From: Cordia subcordata
Taxonomy: Eukaryota; Streptophyta; Magnoliopsida; Boraginales; Cordiaceae
Assembly: GCA_028554755.1 (NCBI GenBank)
Contig: JAPTOF010000001.1
Location: forward strand, 40,877,501 to 40,941,500
Reading direction: 5' to 3'
DNA: 64,000 bases
Shown here: positions 22,801-33,807 of the stretch, in pieces
Position numbering within the stretch: position 1 is the first letter of the stretch
How the letters are laid out: each line of letters begins with the position of its first letter
Notes under the pieces: model-generated
What the model was told of the DNA's origin: nothing
Database searches by the model: none
The model's input: the letters and a program-made list of their open reading frames with translations, nothing else
Made by a program: the position numbers and the translations under genes

Positions 22801-25800
22801 AGTTACCAGGATGCAGCAACTTGGACAAAATGAGATTTATACCATGTTCAATCATTATATTTAACGTGGCTTTTTTAACAACTGAATTGAATGCAATATT
22901 ATGTTTCTACTTGGTTGATAGGCTTTCGCTCTCTTTTTTTTCGAATTTTTTTTTTTGAAACCCCCACCTCTATGGGATTTGAACCCAGGACCTTACTCCT
23001 AGGAGAGATAGTCTCAACCACTTGAGCTATCTCCTAATCCCTTTTTAGACTTTCATACTTGCATTAATGATATTTTATTAATGCCTTGGTTTCTTTCTTA
23101 ATATGATCTGAGTGGGTTCATTGCTGCTTCTTTCTTTCTCTCTGAACACTAGAAGCTTCGCCAATGTGTGGACTTTAGATTACACTATTTAGAGGAGAGC
23201 AATAGTGTTGCCAATTCTCATAGTCTTACCCTCTATCTCTCGTGGGTAGATGGGCATACTTGTTTCCTGAAACTTTTATTAGGAGCACTCAGACAATTCT
23301 TTTATTCTACTTTTGACACGTGAATAACCTTCATCAAAATAGCATGCTCTTATTACCTAGCTATTTAGAAAGAGAATTGTTGAAGTACAATCAGACAATG
23401 GATTTGGATGGAGTTCTGTTAATAAAGTTAATTCAGAAGATAAAAGCAGAAAGTGATCTTGACTATGTGGGAGCAATGTAGAAAAAATTGTACACCTTGT
23501 GAAGACCCAAATTCCTATTGGATAACATTCATCTTCTTTTGCATTTTCAGCTTGGAGATTTTCAGATCTATATCTGGCCTCTTAGATTTCAACTGAATTA
23601 GTCATGCCAGAATGCCTTCTGTGCTAATTATCGTTAACTATTAAGTTTTTATGGACTCCTCCTAATTGGATGGTGTTTTTGGTTTAGTACAAAGTTTTAT
23701 GTACTGGTTGCGTTGTAAAACTATATAATATTCTGAAGTTTTGCATTTGCTAGGAGAAAAGGGTCCACCACTGGGAAGTGCTAAATAGTAGGATATCCCA
23801 AATAGGAGGAATCGCCATTCAAAGTGGGACGTGGGGTGGGAGTGATGTTCATGACATCTGTATATGTCATTAATTATCTGAAATTTACTTTATTTCTGAC
23901 AATTACTGTTGAATTAAGGTGTCTCTGCATAAAGAAGAGTATAAAATAATGAAGATTATCTGCATTAATGATTCAAAAATTATGCCAAAGGTAGAATTGC
24001 CGTTCAAAGTGGGATGTGGGGAAGGGAGTAATTTTCATGAGAGCTATATAAGTCACTAATTATCCAACATGTACTTATTCATCTGCCTACTGCTGTTAAA
24101 TAAAGGTCTCTCTGCAAAACTAAGACTAGAACACAGTAAATATTATCTGCACTAATGATTCAAACAATTATGCAAACCTGTTCATTCTCTTTAAGTGTTT
24201 ATATGAACAAACTTATATACTATGGTACCAAAAATAAGACTAGAACACAGTAAATATTATCTGCACTAATGATTCAAACAATAATGCAAACATGTTCATA
24301 CTCTTTTAAGTGTATCTGTGGACAAAGTTATATACTATGGTATGATGCGTAATCTAACTAAGCCAAATCAAAGCCTTAACCTACAATTGAGGTCAACTTT
24401 ATAGAGCCACCATATTTTTTTTAAGGCCATCTTGTTGGTACTATAAAGGCGAGGAATTATCAGCCGGACTTCTTAGGCTTCGCAAAGGTTGGTATCTGGA
24501 TATAGAACAAAGAGAGTTCCTAGTATTAAAATTTAGATTGTTGACTTATTAGCTAATATATATCTGAGTGCTGTTATTCTTGCCATTTGTTTTATTTTTA
24601 TGGCGAACATATTGAATGATAATAATGTTTCCTGTGGCTTACTATCTTTACTATTTACAAGTCTTGTATTCACATGCAAAAGGTAAAGGTTGTCGTTTTC
24701 TATTTTTATTTCTCTTCATTGTGTATGTCTATCATTGGTGAACATAAGATCTTTAGTTTTCTTCATATTTGTGGGCTATTGAAGAAATTACCTTGTAGTC
24801 ATATTTACTACCTAATTTTTGGATGTGTGAGTGGTAAACTCACGTTACATTCTTCTCAGTATGGGGGTTTGGGAAGGTGGTGGACCTCCTATGCATCTTT
24901 TCATGTTCTATTGCATCTGCCCTACTTCGTTTATTTTTGCGTTTTTAAATTCTTGATCAAATCGTCCATATGTAAAATAGTTCCTTGAGCATCTACACTT
25001 GCAATCAATGTTCTCATAATACAGATTCCATCTAGTATCTCCAAATTATAAGTCAACATTTGATATTCTTATTTTCCTTTTTCTGTTTTCTTGTATCTCA
25101 GAATCAATGGCGCAGGTCAAAGATGAATTTGATGACCATGTTGATGAATCTGGATCACAGGAGGCTATGGCTGTAAGCCATATAGGAGACAGGCGAAAAT
25201 CTTCTTCAGTTAAAGCAAAAGGAAATCAAGCAATATCCAGGTTTGAAGCTGTTTCCACGAAAACATCAAAGATTGGAAAAGTTTCAGCACTTGATGATAG
25301 TGCTGAACACGACAGCAAAATGGATTCAAACCAGTCTATTATAAAAGCAGTAAGAAAGAAACCAAGGGCTTCGGCATCAAAGGTATGTTGAGGTGTATAG
25401 GAAGTCGTATTATTTTTTTGTGTTGCTCACCTGATATCTGGTTGAAGTCATGGTAAGTTGGTAACGCATTGTCTTGCAGGTTCGGAAAACTGAAGCTCAT
25501 GATATTAATCGGAGTGAATCTCTGGAGGCTGAGGTAATTTTGGTTGCATTCTTCTATTTCTTGTACACCTCGTTGATAAGTTACACATGCTTTACCGTCT
25601 ATTCTAGATGATTCTAGCTGTTTTAAGAATTAATAGCATAGTAACATGTCTAAATAGTCAGGTAATTAGGCTGGCACATGTGCACCATGTGATTCAATGT
25701 CTCGGAAGGATCTAATAATCCAGAATAGGAAAAGCTGCACAGTTCCTTTTTCCAGAACCTCTCTCTCTCTCTCTCTCTTTCTCTCACACACACACACACA

Positions 25801-28800
25801 CAGACACATGCACATGCACAGAGTTTCTTCATGGTTACCAAAGCAGGAAAGATTCTTGCTTGAAAATCATAATTTTCCATCCAGCCTGCTTCTCCCTCGG
25901 AGAATCTTCCCTCTTTAAGCTTCTGGTTCCTCTTTTATGGCTTCCACCTTTACTGCAGCCATAGGTTTTCCAGTAAATTTCAGATTGTGGATCTAAAACC
26001 TCAACAATTTACTTTGTATTAAACTAGGTCACTGCAACTATTGTGATCTGGAAAGCTCACTCAGGAGGTGCTTGAAGCACACTAAGTGTTTGATCATGGT
26101 TTTGAGTGGGAAAATGTCCTCCAAAGCTGTCCAACTGAGCAGAAGGCTCTTCTACCATCAATTTGGAGTGTTTGGCCTGGATTCTTCAAGATCAACATCT
26201 CAAAACCTGCTTGTTTGCCTCCATTACTCCATTTCTTACCTGGATGTGATCAAGTCTATTGGTGTTAGTCTTGCCATTGCCTCAAAGATCATCTCAGACA
26301 AAGGCCTAGTTCTTTCTGTTCTTAGGGTTTCAACTTTTGTGTTTTGAGACCAAAGCATCAGTTGGGGTTGGAACTATCCATATTACTGTTCAGAAACTTA
26401 GCCAGCTTCCCATCACAGAACTGCAGCATCAGATGTGTTCGTTCTCTTCACTTCGCCACTTCATATCCTAATCTTCACGTAGATTCATACACTGAAACCA
26501 ATCCTGTCTCCAGTTCTTCCTTCAGAGGTAGAGGTAGAGGTAGAGGTAGAGTCAATATCAAAGGAGACAAGGGGAGCAGAGGTCAGAATCCAAGGGCAGA
26601 GGCTCCTTCAACTCAGCAGGCCTCTTTGGACCTTTCAACACTCCACCATTCTTCTCTCCCCCTGCAACCCTGTCAGCACTCATCTAAAGATGGGTGATAA
26701 TTTGGTTATACATGAACTAAACCCAACCGGATTGCAAATAACTGAATGGCTGAATTTGTAAAAATTATCAACTGAGACTAGGAAGAACTACTTTGATAAC
26801 GAAATTCTATTAACTAAAACTTTTTGGTTTAGTGACCAAATTGTACAACAAGGTAAAAGCATACCTGAAAAGGAAAAGAAGTTTGGATAACAAAAATGGT
26901 GCATGTTAAGGGTAAGGTATTTATATAAATATCAAAACAACATCATCTTGTTATTTCAGTTACTTTTACTTTTAGGACTGATAATTGCTTTGAGTATGTT
27001 ACTGCTAAGTTTAGACTCTTACTTTAAATCTAGGCACCATTTGTAAAACCTGTTGCCCTCGTATTTTATCATTTTGTGGCGTGGCGGGGTGATAAGGCAG
27101 GGGACTGCAAATCGTTTTATACTCCTGAACAAAATGGCGGGACTGAGAGGTAGCATAGACATCTCACTGAGACAACTATTTCCCCACTTTATCAAGTCTA
27201 CCTTACTTCTAACCTATGGTTAGAAGCTCTAGCTGCAGCAAATTACTTGGGCTCTGTTTGGCATTGCTGTGTTCGGCATTGTGGTAAAATTTCAGCTGTT
27301 AACCGAGCTTTCAATAATAAAGCTTTGGATAAAAGTGGTGCTGAATGACGCCATTGGCTGTTTGGCAACTTTCAAATGTTTTGGGAGCAATGGGCTTTTG
27401 AAAATATGGAATGGTATTTTCAGGGGAAAAAAGAATAAAAAACCTTAGAGAAGCTCCAATTTGAAGCTTTTGAATTTTTAGCTTTTTTAAGCTATGGCTT
27501 TAACTAAAAGCTCTTTTAGAAATGGGCTATACAGGTTAGCTTCACCCTTTAGACTCACAAAAAGTAGTTTTTAGTGTCCAAGACCTGGGCCAAACAAGGC
27601 CTTATGAATAATTATCTATCCGGCTACCCCTCAGCCCTTCACATTCAGTCTCCTTTTCAGGTGTTCTACTCTACGCCACCTAATTATCAGTTTCTTAGAG
27701 TGTGTGGGTGCTTATGCTGCCCCTGGCTGAGACTGAATAACTTTATAAAGATGACATAAATTGCCCCTCCAAGGATTCATTGGAAAGTCGAACAGGCAAT
27801 TGAATAGGGACATGAGGCTTGTTCAAAGCTGCTGTAAAATGCCTTATCTAATGAACAAATTTAATGGGTTTTACCAAGCGAAATGTAATTATAGTTATTA
27901 AAATATATATGTTTTATTTTGAATTCACAGTGTTGTTAACGTACTATTTTGAGTTGCTATTATTCAAACCGTTTAGGAAGGAAATTGAGTCTATCCTCTC
28001 ATAATGGAATTTTGTGGCATTGACCCTTCTGCCACTGTGTGTTGTCCAACAATTTTGAATTCTTTTTACCTCTCATTGGTCTCTGCCTTTCTTGATTGAT
28101 GCACTTAAAAAATGATAATTTCTTTTTTTGAAGGCTAGAGATATGGGGAAGAAGTCAATGAGTAAGATCAAAAGATCTTCTCAAAGTGCTTCACCAACAT
28201 TGGCTAAAAATCATGAACATTCTTCAAGTACTGATCCAAGAAGAGAAGGAAGTGATTCAGCTCAATCAACTGTACAGGTTTCTGTTGTAAATGAGGTTAA
28301 CTTACCAACTAAAGCTAGGAGCAGGCGTAAGATGACCCTCAAGAAACCACAGACACTGGGAGATCTAAAGTTCCCTGAAAAGATTTCAGGGGATCAAAAT
28401 AATGAACCATTTTTATCATTCCACGATGGGCCTCTCAGTCTTAAGGTTACATATGACCCTTTTCTCTTGCGCTACAATATTGATTGTATAATACTAACCA
28501 TAGTTTGTGTATAATACATTGTGCAGCAAATGATTTCTAACTGCTTATCAAATTATCGGGCAAGGAGATGGTGTATATTTGAGTGGTTCTACAGTGCAAT
28601 TGATTTTCCTTGGTTTGCTATGAGAGAGTTTGTGGAATATTTGTATCATGTTGGTTTGGGCCATGTTCCAAGGTTAACTCGTGTTGAGTGGGGTGTCATT
28701 AGGAGGTATTAGCTTTTGGAGTCATGTTTTATGGCTTTTCTGCTTTTTGCTGGATCAGTTATGGGCATGAAGATTGATATTATGTTTTCTGAACAATGTT

Positions 28801-31800
28801 TTCGTCCCATGTTCCTATTTTCCCTTGCAGTTCTCTTGGTAAACCACGGAGATTTTCTGAGCAGTTTCTGAAGGAAGAAAAGGAGAAACTTAATCAGTAT
28901 CGGGATTCCGTTAGAGCACATTACACTGAACTTCGTGAAGGTATCAGGGAAGGACTGCCAGCTGATCTGGCAAGGCCCTTGTCTGTTGGACAGCGTGTTA
29001 TCTCGATACATCCAAAAACAAGAGAGGTTCATGATGGTAGTGTCCTTACTGTTGATCATTCAAGGTGCCGTATTCAGTTTGACCGTCCTGAGCTAGGGGT
29101 TGAATTTGTGATGGTAATTAATCTTTCATTTGCATCGCTGATCTCATCTCATTATTGTCGGATAGGCTCCAAAGGTTTGCTGTGTTGTAATTGATCTTTC
29201 GCATTTCTTGGTATGACGAGATTTTAATGCAGGCTCCCTCTTATGAGCAATTGATTCACAAGATTCATTGGCAAGTGATAAATCCATAAATCAGTTCATA
29301 TAATTCTAAGAAACACAAGCACAAATTTGATAAGCCCCTTTCAAGGCTTCCATACTTACTAATTTTGCATTGGGTTGGGTCTGGACATAATGGAGTGCCT
29401 GTAATTTTGCTAAATCTTCATCCTGTAAGGGTTATGCTTGCACTTGATTATGCCTGTCATGATTAGGTTGGCCCTTGTCCTATTAGATATGCTTATCACT
29501 CTGTTGCCTTGAGAAGCAGTTTGACGCTTTTCATTGAAGTAAGGCGGAGATATTCTGCTGGTTAGATATATTTTGTATGATGCAAACTACTATCTGAATA
29601 TTTATAGAAATAAGTGTGATGTCAGCTTTGGATATACTTGCCACTTTCTGACGTAAAAACTATATTTTCTTTCAAGTGCTAGTTTTGGCAAATACCTGTG
29701 TGTTTTTTTACCTTATGATGATGCAGTATCATGTGTTGTTATAATTCACTAGAAATTTTTTGTTTAAGCAATTTCTTTCCTCTTCACTTCCAATAGCTTT
29801 TCTTGTTTGTTAATGGATTACTGATAAGCTTTGGTTGTGTGGATAATCCATTACTCATTGCAGGATATTGATTGCATGCCTTGCAATCCTTTGGAAAATA
29901 TCCCTACATCACTTGCAAGACATGCAGTTGCTGTTGATAAGTTTTTTGAAAACTTCAATGAGCTAAAATTGAATGGACTAGTGAAAGACTACATGAAATG
30001 TCCCCCTGGTGATGCCATAGAGAATGTCAGCAGTCTCTTACATTTGTCTCCAACTTATGGAATGAGTTTACTGAAGCAGACAAAGGTGAATGATCTTTTT
30101 CTTCTTATCTCCAAATATTGTGGATTACAAGGAAGTTGTGTCTTTCTCCAAAAATTAGAGTAACAAGAAGAAACTAATTAGAATAACAAGAAAGAAAGAA
30201 ACTTATCGATTGTATGTCTGGGTTCATAGAACTTCAGACCCTGAAACAATAGTTTGCAGAGTAAATTCCTTTTCTTTGAGAGGAACTTCATTGAATTATT
30301 ATGATATACTTACTATCTCCATCTCTTCTGGAATATGGGATTAGCGGGTAGCTCAAGCAATTGAGACTAACTCACCTAGGAGTAGTGACCTGGGTTCAAA
30401 TCCCATGGGTGCCAGGGTGTTGGGTTCGGGGTAGGAGGTCAGTTTTTTTGAAAAAAAGAACACTTCTGGAATATGCAACTTTATTTTTCATAGTAACTTT
30501 CTTTTTTGAAGAAATGAATAATTCCTTTTCTTTTTTTGAAAAAAAAAAAAGGCTTCAAATCAGGTGATTGCGGCAGATGCTAACGGGCAAGCTAGAATTG
30601 GACCCACAGAAACTGCCACCTATAAACAGACGGGAAACTCTCAGCCTAGGACACTAGCTCAGATTCAGGCAAAGGAGGCTGATGTCCAAGCTCTTGCCGA
30701 ATTAACTCGTGCTCTTGACAAAAAGGTAGTTGCCTATATGATTTCCTAACTGGTTCCTCCTTGCTATATATGTTTTTTGTTAATTCACAAATGAATATCC
30801 TGTTTCACATAATCAAAAAATTATTGTAGGTTGAATGCCTTTGATTTATGTAGTTTAGAGTTACCATCTCGTCTAAAAGCTTAAGCTTGTAGAGAGGATA
30901 TCGGTTTATTTATTTATTGTGTTAACACGCCCCCTCACGTGCAGCGTAAATTGTGTTAACACGTCCTCTCACGTGTAGCGTAATTTGTTTAGAGCTTGCA
31001 CCTGGACAGTTTTTAATATTTTTTAAATGGGTGGCAGTGAGTTTTGAGCCGGTGCCGTTTGGCTTCCAGGCTCTGATACCATCTTAGAGTTACCATTTCA
31101 TCTAAAAGCTTAAGCTTATAGAGAGTATATTGGTTTATTTATTTATTGTGTTAACAGGAAGTAATGTGTACTCTCTAGATATGGAAGTATGGTCATTCAA
31201 AAAGCATATCTATTAGTCATTATTTTATAACCTTGTAACTCTATTGGGGCCAATGAATGTAGCTTTTTATACTTTCAGAAAAAGCAAATTAATATGTCTG
31301 CTTGTCTTCAGACACTACATTCTCAAATCTCAAATAAATATCATGCCTAGTAAATCTGTGGCATTTGATTTAAAATGGAGTGTAATACGCTTAATACTGG
31401 TCTTGAGATTTTCTCCACTAATGATCTTTTATGACTGTTTGAAGGTATAGTATACCATTTGGAAGTAGAGGTACTTCCTAGATGGGTTTTCCAAATAAGG
31501 AAAAATTGTTAGGGCTTTAAGAATTTTGGTGCTATTGCTATCCAATGATTTGTTTTAGCTGTTATCATCACGGACTTAATTGGTGCCAATTGGTAACACA
31601 TTTGCTGGGTGTTAATATATCTGTTTTAGGTAGAACCAGAACAGTCATTCAATAATCAACATTTGTGAAAGAAGGAATGTCTTTTTTATTATAGAAATGG
31701 ATTTATGTTTATCAGGCGGTTAAAATATAGATAACAGCTTATCATGAACGTTGGGATAGAATGAATTCATTTGTTATGTTGGCAAATTCTAGGAAGCTGT

Positions 31801-32952
31801 GGTTTTGGAGTTGAGGCGCATGAATGATGATGTCCTGGAAAGTCAAAAGGATGGGAAGTCTTCTCTCAAAGACTCTGAGCCGTTTAAGAAACAATATGCT
31901 GCGATTCTTGTACAGTTAGATGAAGTGAATCAGCAGGTATGTCATCTTCTTTAAATGGACTTGGATTATCCTTTATGTTGTCAGTTGGAATATATATATA
32001 TTTTTTTGGGTTGTTGTTGTTGTTGTTGCTGCTGCTGTTGCTGTTGTTGTTGTGTCAAGCGATCATTCCTGGGCAGGTTTCATCTGCATTGTATTGCTTG
32101 AGGCAACGGAACACCTACCAAGGACACATCCCTCTTCCATGGCAAAACACTAATCTTGTTGATCCTAGTGGCTGCTTGAACTGTTTTGATCTTTCTGCAA
32201 GTCAACCTCAAGAACCAGGATCAAATGTGAATGAAATTATTGAAAGCTCAAAAACAAAAGCTCGAGGAATGGTGGATGCAGCAATGCAGGTAAAATCACG
32301 CTCCAACCTTCAAATCTTCTGAGGATCCTTGCTACTTATGGATCAATAGTTTCTAATTGGTTTTATAATTCTTACTTGACATCTGTTTTCTACTGCTATG
32401 CAAGGCGTTGTCTACACTGAAGGTCAGTGAGAACAATGTTCAGAAGATTGAGGAGGTTATTGATTATGTGAATGATTGGCTTCCTTTAGATGATTCCTGT
32501 GCGGTACCTGTAAGATCTCCGACCTGACACTTGGTTCATGGCGGTTGGATTTCTAGGGCGACTAATTCATTTTACTTTGGATTTACTGCAGGCAACTGAA
32601 GTTAAACTTGAGAATGCATCTGAAAGAAAAGAGCCAGAAATTCCTTCTCAACTGATTACTCAATGTGTGGCCACTTTGCTTATGATTCAGGTAAACTCTT
32701 TATAAAATTACTTTATCCCCGCTCATTTTCCTCTCTTCTTTTGTCCCAGTAATGGCCGCTACTAACTGCCGCTGAATTAAACTGCAGAAATGCACTGAAC
32801 GGCAGTTTCCGCCTGCTGATGTGGCGCAGATACTAGATTCAGCTGTTACAGGCTTGCAACCTTGTTGCTCAGAAAACCTTCCTCTTTATGCTGAGATTCA
32901 GAAGTGCATGGGTATTATCCGCAACCAGATTTTGGCACTTATACCAACCTAA
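16878..32952 (+). CDS. ALY: ALWAYS EARLY (ALY) / LIN-9-like protein, complete
   Basis: ALY proteins are the plant LIN-9/Mip130 homologues of DREAM/MuvB-type complexes, nuclear regulators of cell-cycle and developmental genes. Twenty coding exons join in phase: 16878-16982, 18179-18277, 18613-18675, 20113-20190, 20734-20920, 21354-21619, 21696-22059, 22689-22766, 25102-25382, 25480-25533, 28134-28445, 28527-28705, 28831-29113, 29864-30085, 30552-30725, 31793-31936, 32077-32289, 32405-32509, 32592-32690 and 32788-32952. Together they give 1156 aa. Residues 36-115 form a SANT/Myb-like region ([35 protein letters not shown]). Residues about 640-745 are the DIRP domain ([31 protein letters not shown]), followed by a Tudor-like [15 protein letters not shown] segment. 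The C-terminal third is helical and may bind partners. The start codon lies in exon 2, after a 2.5-kb intron in the 5' UTR. Which paralogue (ALY2 or ALY3 type) is not resolved. Confidence 0.95.
22945..23042 (-). repeat. tRNA-derived SINE copy in an ALY intron
   Basis: The minus strand reads GATAGCTCAAGTGGTTGAG (A-box-like) and, about 30 bp on, CTGGGTTCAAATCCCAT (B box), the split Pol III promoter of tRNA-derived SINEs. It cannot fold as a full tRNA and ends in a homopolymer tract. A related copy on the other strand is at 30340-30465. Confidence 0.75.
23805..24352. repeat. Nested tandem repeats in an ALY intron
   Basis: A roughly 185-bp segment beginning with GAATCGCCATTCAAAGTGGG (23810) recurs as GAATTGCCGTTCAAAGTGGG (about 23995). 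The end of that unit, from AAGACTAGAACACAG, is itself repeated in near-identical form about 115 bp later (24121 and 24236). The two levels of duplication differ in age. Confidence 0.75.
25740..25812. repeat. (CT)n/(CA)n compound microsatellite in an ALY intron
   Basis: A run of CTCTCT dinucleotides passes into CACACA, within the 2.6-kb intron between the exons ending at 25533 and starting at 28134. Confidence 0.85.
26050..27760 (+). mobile_element. Ty1/copia retrotransposon fragment in an ALY intron, with a nested MITE
   Basis: The 5' part resembles the end of a copia gag with a Gly/Arg-rich run ([12 protein letters not shown]). From about 27110 integrase-core signatures appear: [25 protein letters not shown], then after an interruption [21 protein letters not shown]. 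Stops and missing parts make it a pseudogene with no recognised LTRs. It lies in the sense direction in the largest ALY intron. Confidence 0.75.
27249..27601. mobile_element. MITE (hAT-like termini) nested in the copia integrase
   Basis: The segment opens GGGCTCTGTTTGGCA and closes GGGCCAAACAAGGCC, imperfect inverted termini. It splits the integrase frame between AANYL and NNYLSGYP. The target duplication is unclear (AATTACTT versus AATTATCT nearby). Internal sequence is not coding. Confidence 0.55.
30340..30465 (+). repeat. tRNA-derived SINE copy in an ALY intron
   Basis: It begins GCGGGTAGCTCAAGCAATTG (A-box-like) and has CTGGGTTCAAATCCCATGGG (B box). It is related to the minus-strand copy at 22945-23042. 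It ends in T/A-rich sequence about 90 bp upstream of an ALY exon. Confidence 0.75.
30855..31156 (-). mobile_element. TRIM (terminal-repeat retrotransposon in miniature) in an ALY intron
   Basis: Two 73-bp direct repeats (30855-30927 and 31084-31156) flank about 156 bp. Read on the minus strand, each repeat begins TGTTAACACAATAAATAAAT. The first is followed after two bases by TGGTATCAGAGCC, the primer-binding site complementary to initiator tRNA-Met. The second is preceded by a purine tract TGAGGGGGCG. These are the diagnostic parts of a non-coding LTR element. No clear 5-bp target duplication is seen. Confidence 0.88.
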
Positions 32953-33369
32953 CTGATAACTAAAGAATATGTGTATTGCCTCTTAAATTTTGATTGTAGA
33001 TACTAACCTTATTGGTATTATAGTGGTTTGAAAGCCTTCTCAAGTTTGTTACTCTTACTCTTCCCCTTTATTCAAGCAGCAAATAATTACCTTCGCAGCC
33101 AAGCAAATTTCATGCAAGCAAAAGTTATTCTCAAAGTATCTAAACTAGACCAAACCGAGCCTTATCCCTGGGTATGTAGATCCGATCACGTCTCATTAAT
33201 ATCGAGAGTTATTTCCTCATTTAGCTCCATAAATGGGAGATCTCATATTGTATTTCTGAGGATATGCATTTCAGCATTCGGTAGAATTCAGAAACCAGCT
33301 TCCACTTGGTCATCATTTGTCGACGGCACCTAGGACGTTAATTTGTTTGCAATTGGCTTTGCCTCCCCG

Positions 33370-33402
33370 AAGAGAGGGGGAGGGCGGGGAGGGGCGGGAA
33401 AA
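33370..33402 (+). other. G-quadruplex-prone tract downstream of ALY
   Basis: Five runs of three to five G, separated by single A or C bases, lie at 33376-33398, between the convergent 3' ends of ALY and the small lysine-rich gene. Confidence 0.6.
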
Positions 33403-33807
33403 GAAGTAAAATCCTAGTTCAAACTACATGAACCCACATTTATCACCAGAAACCGATTTTCTAATCACAATTTCCATTTTCATAAGCTCTTAAAGCTGGT
33501 CTGAAAACAATTTTGTACAAGAGCTCATCTAGCAAGTAGCCAACAAATATATATTTGACATCAAACCGCAAGCACACTCCTGAAGACCTTACAACCCTAA
33601 AAATTGACAACTAGTTTAGCTTCCAGAGTCCGAAAGAAAAGAAAAAACAAAAGGATATTGAAGAAGTTATCAGAACAGATCAACAGATCAGTGAGAATTA
33701 GCTGGAGCAACAAAAACTCCGATTGAAATTTCCCTGGTTAGAATTTCAAAAGCAGCATCTGCAAATCATGCTTCACGTATCTTCCTCCCTTGGCAGTGTT
33801 CCAGATG

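Noticed and set aside
22980..23040. Possible tRNA gene
   Set aside because: A and B boxes are present but the cloverleaf is not; it is better explained as a tRNA-derived SINE.
29233..29290. Possible extra ALY exon after an AG at 29232
   Set aside because: Exons 28831-29113 and 29864-30085 already join in phase and match the expected protein.
33028..33333. 101-codon frame downstream of ALY
   Set aside because: It lies in the likely ALY 3' UTR and shows no domain or conserved pattern that I recognise.
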